Assembly (NCBI RefSeq): GCF_034313845.1
Contig: NZ_JAVIWN010000004.1
DNA length: 64,000 nt
Source: Actimicrobium sp034313845
Lineage (GTDB): Bacteria; Pseudomonadota; Gammaproteobacteria; Burkholderiales; Burkholderiaceae_D
Strand: one strand, 5' to 3'
The notes beneath the pieces were generated by a model that worked only from the letters and a program-made list of their open reading frames with translations, ran no database searches and was not told the origin of the DNA. The position numbers and the translations under genes were made by a program. Below are positions 8,860 to 18,546 of this stretch, piece by piece; position 1 is the stretch's first letter; each line of letters starts with the position of its first letter.

Positions 8860-9675
8860 TTATTGCTTCACAGCCGCAGCAGCCGCCGCAGCAGCCGCCT
8901 CCTCCGCAGCTTTCTCGTTAGCCGCTTTCAACGCAGCCGCTTTTTGCTCCTGCTCCACTAACTTTGCCGCTTTGCGCTCGGCGATCTGTTTCTGACGTGC
9001 GGCGGTTTCACTTTGTTTTTTCTCGAACACCGTAACGTTGGCGGCACGCTGCGCCTGACTGGCCAGCTCGGCGGCTTGTTGCTGCCCGGCCTTGAGATCG
9101 AAAGCGCGCTGCCTGCTTTGCGGATCGATACCAACCTCGCGTTGCGCCGTCTCTTGTACTTTCCGATCATTTTTGGCGCGATCAGCAGCCTTCAGCGCCG
9201 CCGCTTTTTCACGTGCCTGCTGATCCAGCAAGCGCTGTGGTGCTTCTGCCTGCTCTTGTGCCGTACGCTCTGCGAGTGCCTTGTCGCGCTGCTCGGCCCG
9301 GTCACGCCGGTTGATGTAATTGGCCTCGACTTCGACCGCACGGACTTCAGCGAGCGCAATGCGTCGTTGCTCTTTGCCGCGATCAGTGCATGCCGTCATG
9401 AAGAACTTGTCGAAACACACGCCTTGCACACGCAGGTAATCTTGCTCGACCATCTCGCGCCGCGTCTTGGCATCACTCAGTGCTTGCGACGCCAGTTCGA
9501 CCGTACCAATCGAACCAGGCGGCCAATCGAGCCGCAAGCCGGACGGGGGCAACGGTGCCTCCACCGCATCGGCCGGATACAGCACGGAACAGGCACCGGC
9601 CAGACTGATGCTGATAGCCAGGAGCGCCAGTCGCAAGGCACGGCGTATGGAAAAAAAATGGGGCTCGGAAATCAT
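8860..9675 (-). CDS. Predicted lipoprotein with Ala/Lys/Glu-rich coiled-coil tail
   Basis: A 271-residue protein starting with a basic N-region and hydrophobic stretch that ends in LAGAC (C29), a fair lipobox, so it is probably a lipoprotein. Residues ~60-110 contain two further cysteines (GVCFDKFFMTAC) that could form a disulfide, and the rest is a long Ala/Lys/Glu/Gln-rich helix ending in a run of alanines. I do not recognise the family. The low-complexity tail makes similarity searches unreliable. It starts 19 bp after zapE on the same strand, so the two probably share a transcript. A periplasmic or envelope role is inference. Confidence 0.75.
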   Translation of the reverse strand: MISEPHFFSIRRALRLALLAISISLAGACSVLYPADAVEAPLPPSGLRLDWPPGSIGTVELASQALSDAKTRREMVEQDYLRVQGVCFDKFFMTACTDRGKEQRRIALAEVRAVEVEANYINRRDRAEQRDKALAERTAQEQAEAPQRLLDQQAREKAAALKAADRAKNDRKVQETAQREVGIDPQSRQRAFDLKAGQQQAAELASQAQRAANVTVFEKKQSETAARQKQIAERKAAKLVEQEQKAAALKAANEKAAEEAAAAAAAAAVKQ

Positions 9676-9694
9676 GATTGACTATCTTTCAGGT

Positions 9695-10792
9695 TCAGAC
9701 CGCAACATCAATATCATTGCGGCGCGGTGCTTCCATGTACTCGCGCGATTGCATTTCGATGATACGCGAGACAGTCCGATGGAATTCATTTGCCAGTGTG
9801 CCTTGCGTGTACAACTCGTCCGGCGCAACCGCCGCAGACATCAGCAGCTTGATCTTGTGATCGTAGAACACGTCGATCAGCCAGGTAAAGCGGCGCGCTT
9901 CCGACGACATCGACGCGGACATTTCGGGAATACCCGACAGCACCACCGTATGGAACCGGCTGGCGATTTCAAGATAGTCATTCTGCGATCGCGGACCACC
10001 GCACAGCGTGGCGAAATCAAACCAGATCGCACCACCGGCACGCCGCAATGCGCGGATTTCACGCGCTTCGATGCGTACCCGCGGATCTTCATCCGCCGTA
10101 TCCGCAACGCTGGCGAAGGCATCGCGCAAGGCCTTGTCCGACACCGCATTGAGTGGCATGTGATACGCCTCGACCTGCTCCAGCGCACGCTTGCGGTAGT
10201 CATTGCCGGCATCGACATTCATCACGTCCAGATGCTGCTTGAGCAGCGCAATGGTGGGCAACATACGGTCACGATGCAGTCCGTCCGGATACAGGGTATC
10301 GGGCGCGTAATTCGAGGTAATCACAAACGACACGCCGTTGGCAAACAGCGCACGCATCAGGTTGTACAGGATCATTGCGTCGGCGATGTCGGAGACATGG
10401 AATTCGTCGAAGCAGATCAGCCGGTATTTCTTGGCGATCTGACGTGCCACTACATCGAGCGGATCGGCGACTTTTTTCAAGGCATCGAGTTGGCGATGCA
10501 CGTCGCGCATGAATTCATGAAAGTGCACACGGGTCTTGCGCACCACCGGCACGACTGAATAAAAACTGTCCATCAAAAACGATTTTCCGCGACCGACGCC
10601 ACCCCAGAAATACACGCCACGGGGAATATCAGGCCGGTTGATCAGGCGCTTGAAACTGCTTGAACGCTGCGACTTGAAAGCGATCCACGCGTCATAGCTT
10701 TGTTGCAGCCGTTCGACGGCAGCACGCTGTGCCGGATCGGCCGTGAACCCGCGCTCAGCGAGCGCGTGTTCGTAAAATTCCATGACAGTCAT
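9695..10792 (-). CDS. zapE: Cell division protein ZapE (AFG1-like ATPase)
   Basis: A 365-residue AFG1/ZapE AAA-type ATPase starting MTVMEFYEHALAERGF; GTG (10807) and TTG (10831) starts upstream in frame are possible, the GTG having an AAAGAA element before it. Walker A is GGVGRGKSFLMDSFY, Walker B is LICFDEFHVSDI, and the FVITSNYAPDTLYPDGLHR sensor segment is typical of the family. ZapE destabilises FtsZ polymers in an ATP-dependent way during late or stressed division at the inner face of the membrane. It follows lpdA on the same strand after a gap holding a large hairpin, so it may be the tail of the odh operon. Confidence 0.94.
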   Translation of the reverse strand: MTVMEFYEHALAERGFTADPAQRAAVERLQQSYDAWIAFKSQRSSSFKRLINRPDIPRGVYFWGGVGRGKSFLMDSFYSVVPVVRKTRVHFHEFMRDVHRQLDALKKVADPLDVVARQIAKKYRLICFDEFHVSDIADAMILYNLMRALFANGVSFVITSNYAPDTLYPDGLHRDRMLPTIALLKQHLDVMNVDAGNDYRKRALEQVEAYHMPLNAVSDKALRDAFASVADTADEDPRVRIEAREIRALRRAGGAIWFDFATLCGGPRSQNDYLEIASRFHTVVLSGIPEMSASMSSEARRFTWLIDVFYDHKIKLLMSAAVAPDELYTQGTLANEFHRTVSRIIEMQSREYMEAPRRNDIDVAV

Positions 10793-10869
10793 CGGCTTCG
10801 GGTTCACGCGGGGTTCTTTCAATAGCGGCAAAAGAGGCAGGACAAGAATAAAAATATCGCCCCGGAAAC

Positions 10870-10930
10870 CGTTCGGCCTGAGCTTGTCAATGCACCCGTT
10901 TCGGTGCCATCAGCCAGCTCAGGCCGAACG
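10870..10930. repeat. Large two-tier stem-loop repeat between lpdA and zapE
   Basis: A perfect 15-bp inverted repeat (CGTTCGGCCTGAGCT at 10870-10884 and its complement at 10916-10930) encloses a second 5-bp hairpin (GCACC / GGTGC). The outer arm resembles the CCTGAGC-type intergenic palindromes seen across many proteobacteria. It lacks a U-tract, so it more likely stabilises or processes the mRNA than terminates. Confidence 0.7.
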
Positions 10931-10995
10931 ATTTACAAGACAGTCAGCGCGGTGCGCGCATGGACACAGCAACATGCCCACGCGCGCATGCTGAA

Positions 10996-12423
10996 TCAGA
11001 AGTTCAGCGCACGCTTGTCAACGGCCAATGCCGCTTCCTTGGTCGCTTCCGACAGCGAAGGATGCGCATGACAGATGCGGGCGATGTCTTCGGCCGAGGC
11101 ACGGAATTCCATGGCGACGACGGCTTCGGCAATCAGCTCGGAGGCCGATGGGCCGATGATGTGGACGCCGAGGATTTCGTCGGTCTTGGCGTCGGCAAGG
11201 AACTTGACCATGCCGTTGGTATCGCCCAATGCCCGCGCACGGCCATTGGCCAGGAACGGGAACGAACCGGCTTTGTAGGCCACGCCAGCAGCTTTCAATT
11301 CCTGCTCATTCTTGCCGACCCAGGAAATTTCCGGCGAGGTGTAGATCACCCATGGCACGGTATTGAAATTGACATGTCCGTGCTGACCGGCGATCCGCTC
11401 GGCCACGGCTACACCTTCTTCTTCGGCCTTGTGGGCAAGCATCGGTCCGCGCACCACGTCACCGACTGCCCAGACGTTGGCGACACTCGATTTGCAGTCG
11501 TCGTCAACAACGACAAAACCGCGCTCGTCGAGCTTCAAGCCGATGGCTTCCGCGTTCAGCCCGATCGTGTTCGGGGTGCGACCAATCGAGATGATCAGCT
11601 TGTCGAACACCGCTTTTTGCGCTTCGCCCTTGGCATCGACATACTCGACGGTCACGTCTTTCTTGCCAGTCGTGATGGTGCCGATCTTGACGCCCAGCTG
11701 GATGCCGAGGCCCTGCTTGGTGAACAGCTTGAACGCTTCCTTGGCGATCTGCTCGTCGACCGCGCCGAGGAACGTCGGCAAGGCTTCGAGCATCGTGACC
11801 GCTGATCCGAGACGACGCCAGACACTGCCCATTTCGAGGCCGATGACGCCGGCACCGATGACACCCAGACGCTTCGGTACGGCACCAATCGTGAGTGCAC
11901 CGGTGTTCGACAGAATCATTTTTTCGTCAAACGGGGTACCCGGCAAAGCGCGCGCATTCGAGCCGGTGGCGATGACGACATGCTTGGCGATCAGTGATTC
12001 GTCGGTCTTGCCGGTGACCGAGATTTCGGTACCGCTGGCATCGTGCTTGACGAACGCGCCGCGACCATGAAAAAAGGTGATCTTGTTTTTCTTGAACAGA
12101 TACAGGATGCCGTCGTTGTTCTGCTTGACGACGGTGTCCTTGCGCGACAGCATTTGCGGCAGGTTCAGGCTCAGGCCCTTGATATCAATTCCGTGGTCGG
12201 CAAACGCATGGCCGGCGTGTTCGAAATGTTCGGACGACTGCAGCAGTGCTTTCGACGGGATGCAACCGACGTTGGTGCAGGTACCGCCCGGTGCAGGACC
12301 GCCAGCAGCGTTTTTCCACTCATCGATACAGGCTACCGAGAAGCCCAATTGGGCAGCGCGGATCGCGGCGATGTAGCCACCGGGGCCTCCACCGATGACG
12401 ACGACATCAAAATTTTTCGACAT
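10996..12423 (-). CDS. lpdA: Dihydrolipoyl dehydrogenase (E3)
   Basis: A 475-residue flavoprotein. The N-terminal FAD-binding motif is VVIGGGPGGYIAAIRAA; the redox-active disulfide is in GGTCTNVGCIPSKALL; a second GxGxxG NAD-binding site (GVIGAGVIGLEMG) lies near residue 180; the C-terminal HAHPSLSEATKEA contains the catalytic His-Glu pair. It reoxidises dihydrolipoyl groups of the E2 subunit with NAD+. ATG 12423 has AAGGAAAAG upstream. As the third gene after odhA and odhB it should be the E3 of 2-oxoglutarate dehydrogenase; it may also serve other 2-oxoacid complexes encoded elsewhere. Confidence 0.97.
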   Translation of the reverse strand: MSKNFDVVVIGGGPGGYIAAIRAAQLGFSVACIDEWKNAAGGPAPGGTCTNVGCIPSKALLQSSEHFEHAGHAFADHGIDIKGLSLNLPQMLSRKDTVVKQNNDGILYLFKKNKITFFHGRGAFVKHDASGTEISVTGKTDESLIAKHVVIATGSNARALPGTPFDEKMILSNTGALTIGAVPKRLGVIGAGVIGLEMGSVWRRLGSAVTMLEALPTFLGAVDEQIAKEAFKLFTKQGLGIQLGVKIGTITTGKKDVTVEYVDAKGEAQKAVFDKLIISIGRTPNTIGLNAEAIGLKLDERGFVVVDDDCKSSVANVWAVGDVVRGPMLAHKAEEEGVAVAERIAGQHGHVNFNTVPWVIYTSPEISWVGKNEQELKAAGVAYKAGSFPFLANGRARALGDTNGMVKFLADAKTDEILGVHIIGPSASELIAEAVVAMEFRASAEDIARICHAHPSLSEATKEAALAVDKRALNF

Positions 12424-12451
12424 GTTCTTTTCCTTGTTGACTCTTCACACG

Positions 12452-12489
12452 CCGAAGCGGCCGGCGCAATACTGCGCGGGCCGCTTCGG
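12452..12489. repeat. Intercistronic hairpin, odhB-lpdA
   Basis: An 11-bp perfect inverted repeat (CCGAAGCGGCC / GGCCGCTTCGG) with a 16-base loop lies in the 76-bp gap between odhB and lpdA. No U-run follows, so a role in mRNA processing or stability is more likely than full termination. Confidence 0.55.
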
Positions 12490-12499
12490 TGGAGACTAT

Positions 12500-13798
12500 T
12501 TACAGGTCCAGCAGCAAACGTGCAGGATCTTCCAGTGCTTCCTTCATTGCTACCAGCCCGAGTACGGCTTCGCGACCATCGATGATGCGGTGATCGTACG
12601 ACAGCGCCAGGTAGTTCATCGGACGGATCACGATCTGGCCGTTTTCAACGACAGCACGGTCCTTGGTCGCATGCACGCCGAGGATAGCCGATTGTGGCGG
12701 GTTGATGATCGGGGTCGACAGCATCGAACCGAACGTCCCGCCGTTCGAGATCGAGAACGTGCCGCCGGTCAGGTCATCCATGGTCAGCTTGCCGTCCTTG
12801 GCCTTGGCACCGAATTCGCCAATCTTCTTTTCGATCTCGGCAATCGACATCTGGTCGGCATTGCGCAGCACTGGCACCACCAGACCGCGTGGTGAACCGA
12901 CGGCGATACCGATGTCGAAATAGCCGTGATAGACGATGTCATTGCCATCGACCGAACCGTTGATGACCGGGTATTTTTTCAGGGCAGCGACCGCCGCCTT
13001 GACGAAGAACGACATGAAACCCAGCTTGACGCCGTGCTCTTTCTCGAACTTGTCCTTGTACTTGTTGCGCAGCTCCATGACCGGAGCCATGTTGACTTCG
13101 TTGAACGTCGTCAGGATGGCGTTGGTCTGTTGCGATTGCACCAGACGCTCGGCGATACGCGCACGCAAGCGGCTCATTGGCACGCGCTGTTCAGGACGCT
13201 CGCCAAGGTTCGGACCCGCGCCGGTGGCGATTTGCTGCAGCGCCGGTTTGGCGACAGGAGCAGCCGCTGGGACAGGAGCAGCGACAGGAGCCGGTTTCTT
13301 TTCCAGCTGGTTGATCACGTCACCCTTGGTGACGCGGCCATCCTTGCCGGTGCCATCGACCTGTGCGGTGGTCATGTTGTTCTCGGCCAGCATTTTTGCG
13401 GCGGCTGGCATCGCGACATTCGCAGCGGCTTTCGATCCGAGCGTGTTGATGGCAGCAGTAACCGGGTCGGATGTCGTGCTGGCAGTGACAACGGAATCAG
13501 GATGCGGTTGCGGCACGGGCAATGCCGAGATTTCCAGCGGGCTGACCTTGGCCGATCCATCGGTATCGATCAGGGCGATGATCTGGCCGGCGACGACTGT
13601 CGCGCCATCGGGTTGCATCAACTGGGTGATGATGCCGTCGGCCGGGGCCGGCAATTCGAGCACGACCTTGTCGGTCTCGATATCGATCATGTTTTCATCG
13701 CGGCTGACTGGCTCGCCGACTTTTTTATGCCATTGCAACAGGGTCGCTTCAGCGACGGACTCTGATAACTGGGGGACTTTGACTTCTAGAATTGCCAT
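12500..13798 (-). CDS. odhB: Dihydrolipoyllysine succinyltransferase (E2 of 2-oxoglutarate dehydrogenase)
   Basis: A 432-residue E2. The N-terminal lipoyl domain has the lipoylated lysine in DIETDKVVLE (K44). An Ala/Pro-rich linker follows, then a peripheral subunit-binding domain (~residues 125-165, with DGRVTKGDVINQL), a second linker and the catalytic acyltransferase domain whose active-site motif is SYDHRIIDGR. It transfers succinyl groups to CoA. Only one lipoyl domain is present, normal for SucB/OdhB. GGAG lies six bases before the ATG. Gene order odhA-odhB-lpdA is the classical operon. Confidence 0.97.
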   Translation of the reverse strand: MAILEVKVPQLSESVAEATLLQWHKKVGEPVSRDENMIDIETDKVVLELPAPADGIITQLMQPDGATVVAGQIIALIDTDGSAKVSPLEISALPVPQPHPDSVVTASTTSDPVTAAINTLGSKAAANVAMPAAAKMLAENNMTTAQVDGTGKDGRVTKGDVINQLEKKPAPVAAPVPAAAPVAKPALQQIATGAGPNLGERPEQRVPMSRLRARIAERLVQSQQTNAILTTFNEVNMAPVMELRNKYKDKFEKEHGVKLGFMSFFVKAAVAALKKYPVINGSVDGNDIVYHGYFDIGIAVGSPRGLVVPVLRNADQMSIAEIEKKIGEFGAKAKDGKLTMDDLTGGTFSISNGGTFGSMLSTPIINPPQSAILGVHATKDRAVVENGQIVIRPMNYLALSYDHRIIDGREAVLGLVAMKEALEDPARLLLDL

Positions 13799-13823
13799 GT
13801 AAAACTCCGATTCGGTGTGGTCT

Positions 13824-13852
13824 GACGGCGCTCCGGCTTCCGGTGCGCCGTC
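13824..13852. repeat. Intercistronic hairpin, odhA-odhB
   Basis: An 8-bp perfect stem (GACGGCGC / GCGCCGTC) with a loop that contains its own CCGG pair sits in the 61-bp odhA-odhB gap. It is one of several G+C-rich hairpins between TCA-cycle genes in this window. Confidence 0.5.
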
Positions 13853-13859
13853 GCGTCAA

Positions 13860-16715
13860 TTACTTGGTGAGGACGAAGCCCTTCAGCTTCGAAAACGCGA
13901 TGTCGATCAGCGCCTTTTGCTGCGCGTAATGCTTGTCGTAATACCCTACCGCCGGGGAAGCGCTGGCAGGACGACCGGCATACGCCAGCTTCTGGCCATC
14001 AACGAGGTTCTCGAAGATGTTGTGCTGAATCTGGAACCAGGGTCCCTGATTCTGTGGCTCATCTTGCGCCCAGACCAATTCCGTAAAGTTCGGGAATTTT
14101 TTCAGTTCGGCGGCCAGCGTTTTATGCGGGAACGGATACAACTGCTCGATACGGAAGATGGCCGTATCGACCTGGCCGCGTTCCTTGCGTGCATTGACCA
14201 GGTCGTAATACACCTTGCCGGAACACGCAATGATGCGCTTGACCTTCTTGGCATCGATCTTGTCATCGACTTCACCGATGACGGTCTTGAAGCTGCCGGT
14301 GGCGAGGTCGGACAGCGGCGAACCGGCATCCTTGTTCCGCAACAGCGACTTCGGCGTCATGATAACCAGCGGTTTGCGGAACAGGCGGATCATTTGACGG
14401 CGCAGCAAATGGAAAATCTGCGCCGACGTGGTCGGTTGCACCACTTGCATGTTGTTGTCGGCGCACAGTTGCAGGAAGCGCTCGGGACGTGCGGACGAGT
14501 GCTCCGGACCCTGGCCTTCGTAACCATGCGGCAGCATCATGACGAGACCTGAAGCACGACCCCATTTCACTTCGCCGGAGCTGATGAACTGGTCGATCAC
14601 GACTTGCGCGCCATTGGCGAAATCGCCGAACTGGGCTTCCCAGATCGTCAGCGTGTTTGGCTCGGCGGTCGAATAGCCGTACTCAAATGCCAGTACCGCT
14701 TCTTCGGACAGCACCGAGTCGATGACCTTGAACGGCGCTTGCTGCTCGGAGATGTTTTGCAGCGGAATGTAGCTGCCGGCATCCCAACGCTCGCGGTTCT
14801 GGTCATGCAAGACTGCATGACGATGGACGAAGGTACCGCGACCGCTATCCTGACCGGTCAGACGAATAGCGTAGCCGGATGACACCAGCGTGGCGTAGGC
14901 CAGATGTTCGCCCATGCCCCAATCCAGATTGAGTTCGCCGCGACCCATGCTGGCGCGATCGTTCAAGACTTTTTCGACCAGCGGATGGACCTTGAAGTTT
15001 TCCGGCACGGCTGTCACGCGCAACGACAGGCGCTTGAGTTCGGCCAATGGCACGGCGGTATCGGCCGCATCAGTCCATTTGCGGTTGAGGAACGGCATCC
15101 AGTCGACGGCGTACTTGCTCTTGAAGTTAGAGATGACCGGGTCGACCGTGTGGTGACCGGCATCCATCGCATCACGGAACGCCTTGACCATCAGGTCGCC
15201 GTCATCGGCACCAATCGTGCCCTGGGCGACGAGCTTGTCGGCGTACAGCTTGCGGGTACCCGGATGCAGGCCGATCTTCTTGTACATCAGCGGCTGCGTC
15301 AGTGCTGGCGTGTCCTGCTCGTTGTGACCCAGTTTGCGATAGCAAATGATGTCGACGACGATGTCTTTCTTGAACTCGATGCGATAGTCCATCGCAATTT
15401 GCGTAGCGAAGACGACGGCTTCGGGATCGTCACCGTTGACGTGCAGCACCGGCGCTTCGATCATCTTGACGACGTCCGAGCAATACAGCGTCGAGCGGGA
15501 ATCGCGCGGGTCCGAGGTCGTGAAACCGATCTGGTTGTTGATCACGATATGCATCGTGCCGCCCGTGCCGTAGCCGCGGGTCTGGGCCAGATTCAGGGTT
15601 TCCATGACGACGCCCTGACCGGCAAAAGCGGCATCGCCGTGCACCAGAATCGGCAACACTTGCGAACCATCCTTGTCACCGCGACGGTCCATCCGGGCCT
15701 TGACCGAACCTTCGACGACCGGGTTGACGATTTCAAGATGGGACGGATTGAACGCGAGTGACAAGTGCACCGGGCCACCTGGCGACGTGATGTCGGACGA
15801 GAAACCTTGATGGTATTTGACATCGCCGGCGGGCAAATCATCGGCGTGCTTGCCTTCAAATTCCGAGAACAATTCTTGCGGCGTCTTGCCAAGAATGTTG
15901 ACCAGCACGTTCAGACGACCGCGATGGGCCATGCCGATCACGATTTCCTGAACACCGCTTTCGCCGGCGCGCTGGATGGTTTCATCGAGCGAGGCAATAA
16001 AGCTTTCACTGCCTTCGAGCGAGAAACGCTTCTGGCCGACATAGCGGGTGTGCAGATACCGCTCGAGACCTTCGGCTGCAGTCAGCCGGTCGAGAATATG
16101 CTGCTTCTTTTCATTACTAAAATTCGCGGAAGAGCGGCTCGATTCAAGACGTTCCTGCAACCAGCGCTTTTCGCCCGGATCGCTGATGTACATGAACTCG
16201 GCACCGATCGACCGGCAGTAGGTGTCACGCAACGCGTTGAGGATATCGCGCAGCGTCGAGGTTTCGCCGCCGAAATAGGTATTGCTGATGTTGAACACGA
16301 TGTCCATGTCGGCATCGGAGAAACCATAAAAACTCGGTTCCAGTTCGGGTATGGTCGGGCGTTCCTGACGTTGCAACGGATCGAGGTTGGCCCAGTGGCT
16401 GCCGAGGAAACGGTAGGCAGCGATCAATTGGGTGACAGCAACGCGCTTGCGGCCCATTTCGACATCTACCGACGCCACTACGGTGCGGATCGGGCCTTGT
16501 TTGGCACGTTCGGCGAAAGAAGCAATGACGGGAGCGTGGGCGACATCAGGCTTGTCGGAGCCATCAACGGCCGGGACATGCTGCATCGCATCGAAATACG
16601 AGCGCCAGTTGTCAGGCACGGAGCCGGGATTATCGAGATACGACTCGTACAGATCTTCGATGTACGGGGCATTCCCTCCGGACAGATAAGAGTTGGAACG
16701 GAACTGCTGCATCAT
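13860..16715 (-). CDS. odhA: 2-oxoglutarate dehydrogenase E1 component
   Basis: A 951-residue thiamine-diphosphate enzyme of normal length. I use ATG 16713-16715 (MMQQFRSNSYLSGGNAPYIE), which has AGAAAGG eight bases upstream; a GTG three codons earlier is less likely. The N-terminal segment (YIEDLYESYLDNP) is the E2-contact region. The ThDP-binding region includes GDAAFAGQG and NNQIGFTTSDPRDSRST; the C-terminal half contains GRGTFVHRHAVLHDQ. It decarboxylates 2-oxoglutarate and passes the succinyl group to OdhB. First gene of the odh operon; its promoter should lie within 16716-16943, where I see no clear motif. Confidence 0.97.
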   Translation of the reverse strand: MMQQFRSNSYLSGGNAPYIEDLYESYLDNPGSVPDNWRSYFDAMQHVPAVDGSDKPDVAHAPVIASFAERAKQGPIRTVVASVDVEMGRKRVAVTQLIAAYRFLGSHWANLDPLQRQERPTIPELEPSFYGFSDADMDIVFNISNTYFGGETSTLRDILNALRDTYCRSIGAEFMYISDPGEKRWLQERLESSRSSANFSNEKKQHILDRLTAAEGLERYLHTRYVGQKRFSLEGSESFIASLDETIQRAGESGVQEIVIGMAHRGRLNVLVNILGKTPQELFSEFEGKHADDLPAGDVKYHQGFSSDITSPGGPVHLSLAFNPSHLEIVNPVVEGSVKARMDRRGDKDGSQVLPILVHGDAAFAGQGVVMETLNLAQTRGYGTGGTMHIVINNQIGFTTSDPRDSRSTLYCSDVVKMIEAPVLHVNGDDPEAVVFATQIAMDYRIEFKKDIVVDIICYRKLGHNEQDTPALTQPLMYKKIGLHPGTRKLYADKLVAQGTIGADDGDLMVKAFRDAMDAGHHTVDPVISNFKSKYAVDWMPFLNRKWTDAADTAVPLAELKRLSLRVTAVPENFKVHPLVEKVLNDRASMGRGELNLDWGMGEHLAYATLVSSGYAIRLTGQDSGRGTFVHRHAVLHDQNRERWDAGSYIPLQNISEQQAPFKVIDSVLSEEAVLAFEYGYSTAEPNTLTIWEAQFGDFANGAQVVIDQFISSGEVKWGRASGLVMMLPHGYEGQGPEHSSARPERFLQLCADNNMQVVQPTTSAQIFHLLRRQMIRLFRKPLVIMTPKSLLRNKDAGSPLSDLATGSFKTVIGEVDDKIDAKKVKRIIACSGKVYYDLVNARKERGQVDTAIFRIEQLYPFPHKTLAAELKKFPNFTELVWAQDEPQNQGPWFQIQHNIFENLVDGQKLAYAGRPASASPAVGYYDKHYAQQKALIDIAFSKLKGFVLTK

Positions 16716-16943
16716 ATTGCGCACCTTTCTTCGCGTTTCGCGAGATTAGCGGGTTAGCTTAACCTTCCGCGACACGGCCTGACCGGTTAGCGGATTGCAC
16801 ATCAAGTTGTGGGGAAGGGCTGGGTATTCGGGTACTTTTTGAAACAGCCAACACAATAGCACGTTGAGAGAATGCGATGGCAGGCGACGGCGATCATTCT
16901 CGCATCGAAATGGGTGCGTTCGTCATCGCGGCGCGCGGTGAGC

Positions 16944-18083
16944 TCAGTGTGCAGCCCGAGGTAACGACGCCGGTTGCGCTTCGGCCACGCGCTCCCGGGT
17001 GTCCTGCAGATGGAGCCACTGCGCTGGCAAGGCGAGTTCGGCGTCATGGCGCGTCATGATGGCAGCAATCTGCAACATCACATCCTGCTTGATTTCGTGA
17101 AAGGCAACCCATGCCGTCGTGCGGGTGAAGGTATAGACCAGGATATCGAGCGACGAGGCACCGAACTTCAGCAAATTGACGATGGTGGTCTGGTTCTGGT
17201 CGATTTCCGGATGCGCCGCCAGCATGGCCTTGATATCGGTCACGATGCTGGCCACCTTGTCGATGTCGAGCAAGCGCAGCCGTATCGTTTCATCGATGCG
17301 CCGGTTGGTCATGCGCGACGCGTTCTCGACCGCGATCGTGTTGAACAAGCCATTCGGCACATACAGCGGTCGCGCGTCGAAGGTGCGGATACGCGTCAGA
17401 CGCCAGCCGATGTCTTCGACCGTGCCTTCGATTTCCTTGTCCGGTGAACGGATCCAGTCACCGACTTCAAACGGACGATCCCAGTACACCATCAGCCCGC
17501 CGAAAAAATTCGCCAGCAAATCCTTCGCCGCAAAACCGACCGCGATACCGCCAACACCACCAAAAGCCAGCACCCCGGAAATCGAAAATCCAAGGCTCTG
17601 CAGCACCACCAGCGCGGCCGTGATCAGTACCGAGACCCGCAACAGTTTGCCGACCGCATCGACCGTGGTGCGATCAGCCGGCTTGTTGCGCGCGGTGCGT
17701 TGCGCGATCACGCCATCCTGCACATTTCGGATCAGGCGCAACAGGAACCAGGTGAGGCAACCGATGACGCCAATCGTGCGCGCCGGCGCTACCAGCTCGA
17801 AAATCGTCGCCTCTGTTTCGGCATCCAGCAAGTGCCCGACGAACGCCAGCCCGATGATCCAGGCCAGTACGGTCAATGGCTTGCGCAACGCCGACACCAG
17901 CGCGAAATCCCACGGCGTTTCGGTCAGGCGGGTGCGCTGCTCCAGCTTTGCCAGCAAGCGGCGCAGAAAAAAATTGAACACGACGACCAGCAGCACAACC
18001 AGGAAAATTTGCAACACAAGGGCAAACAGCGCGTTGCCACGGGTCAGTCGAAGCAGCCAGTCTTGCATGGAATCTAAGGACAT
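16944..18083 (-). CDS. MscS family mechanosensitive ion channel
   Basis: A 379-residue membrane protein with four to five hydrophobic segments (roughly residues 15-40, 62-85, 92-118, 145-165 and 170-195) and then the MscS pore and beta domain. The pore helix segment LAFGGVGGIAVGFAAKDLLANFFGGLMVYWDRPF is strongly MscS-like, and DWIRSPDKEIEGTVEDIGWRLTRIRTFD is the conserved beta domain. It opens on membrane tension to release solutes in hypo-osmotic shock. It is upstream of odhA on the same strand, with a 228-bp gap, and appears to be an independent gene. Confidence 0.92.
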   Translation of the reverse strand: MSLDSMQDWLLRLTRGNALFALVLQIFLVVLLVVVFNFFLRRLLAKLEQRTRLTETPWDFALVSALRKPLTVLAWIIGLAFVGHLLDAETEATIFELVAPARTIGVIGCLTWFLLRLIRNVQDGVIAQRTARNKPADRTTVDAVGKLLRVSVLITAALVVLQSLGFSISGVLAFGGVGGIAVGFAAKDLLANFFGGLMVYWDRPFEVGDWIRSPDKEIEGTVEDIGWRLTRIRTFDARPLYVPNGLFNTIAVENASRMTNRRIDETIRLRLLDIDKVASIVTDIKAMLAAHPEIDQNQTTIVNLLKFGASSLDILVYTFTRTTAWVAFHEIKQDVMLQIAAIMTRHDAELALPAQWLHLQDTRERVAEAQPASLPRAAH

Positions 18084-18194
18084 CGGGGATCAATACAAAG
18101 GGTGAATGAGGTCAACGGCGTCCATTCTAACGCCGCCCCCTATCGCCTCCGGAAATCGTAGCGGATGCATTAGCACCGTTACAACCGAGCACAG

Positions 18195-18341
18195 GTGACA
18201 ACACCTTCGTATGCCGTCGCCACGGTCGTCTTGTTTACGGGCGGTTATGGCAGCTCCGGCAAGGTGGTCGATGGCGTGCCCACTGGCGTGAATTTCCTGG
18301 ATCGCAGTCGCAGCAATTACGCTGCGCCGGACAAACCATGA
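18195..18341 (+). CDS. Possible 48-codon ORF or gene remnant
   Basis: The 463-bp gap 18084-18546 has no recognised gene. One frame from GTG 18195 to TGA 18341 would give a Gly/Ser/Val-rich peptide (…TGGYGSSGKVVDGVPTGV…) with a composition more protein-like than usual for noncoding DNA, but with no convincing SD. A 125-residue minus-strand frame over the same DNA is Arg/His/Cys-rich and looks spurious. It may be the tail of a decayed gene or noise. Confidence 0.15.
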   Translation: MTTPSYAVATVVLFTGGYGSSGKVVDGVPTGVNFLDRSRSNYAAPDKP

Positions 18342-18465
18342 CTCCACGTCGACGGTGGCAGCAACCCGACTGGTAACCCGTGCTCTGCACCGCACGGGTA
18401 TGTCGGGATGGAACAGGAGGCGGTCGGCGTGATGGCAAACCGGATCGGTGCACACGACGGGCGAC

Positions 18466-18504
18466 AAAAAAAAAGCTCCGCGAGCAACGTGTGCAGGCGG
18501 GGCT
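18466..18504 (-). terminator. Intrinsic terminator of the sdh-gltA operon
   Basis: On the minus strand, 42 bases after the gltA stop, AGCCCCGC pairs with GCGGAGCT (one mismatch) across a ~23-base loop and runs straight into eight to nine U residues. The position at the end of the sdhCDAB-sdhE-gltA run fits the operon's terminator. Confidence 0.75.
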
Positions 18505-18546
18505 TTCTTTGGTACTGCCGGACCGGATTCAGGTCCCTGGCAGCAA

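Noticed and set aside
18090..18467. 125-codon minus-strand frame between mscS and gltA
   Set aside because: Arg/His/Cys-rich composition, no SD, no family resemblance, and it ends in the terminator region of gltA.
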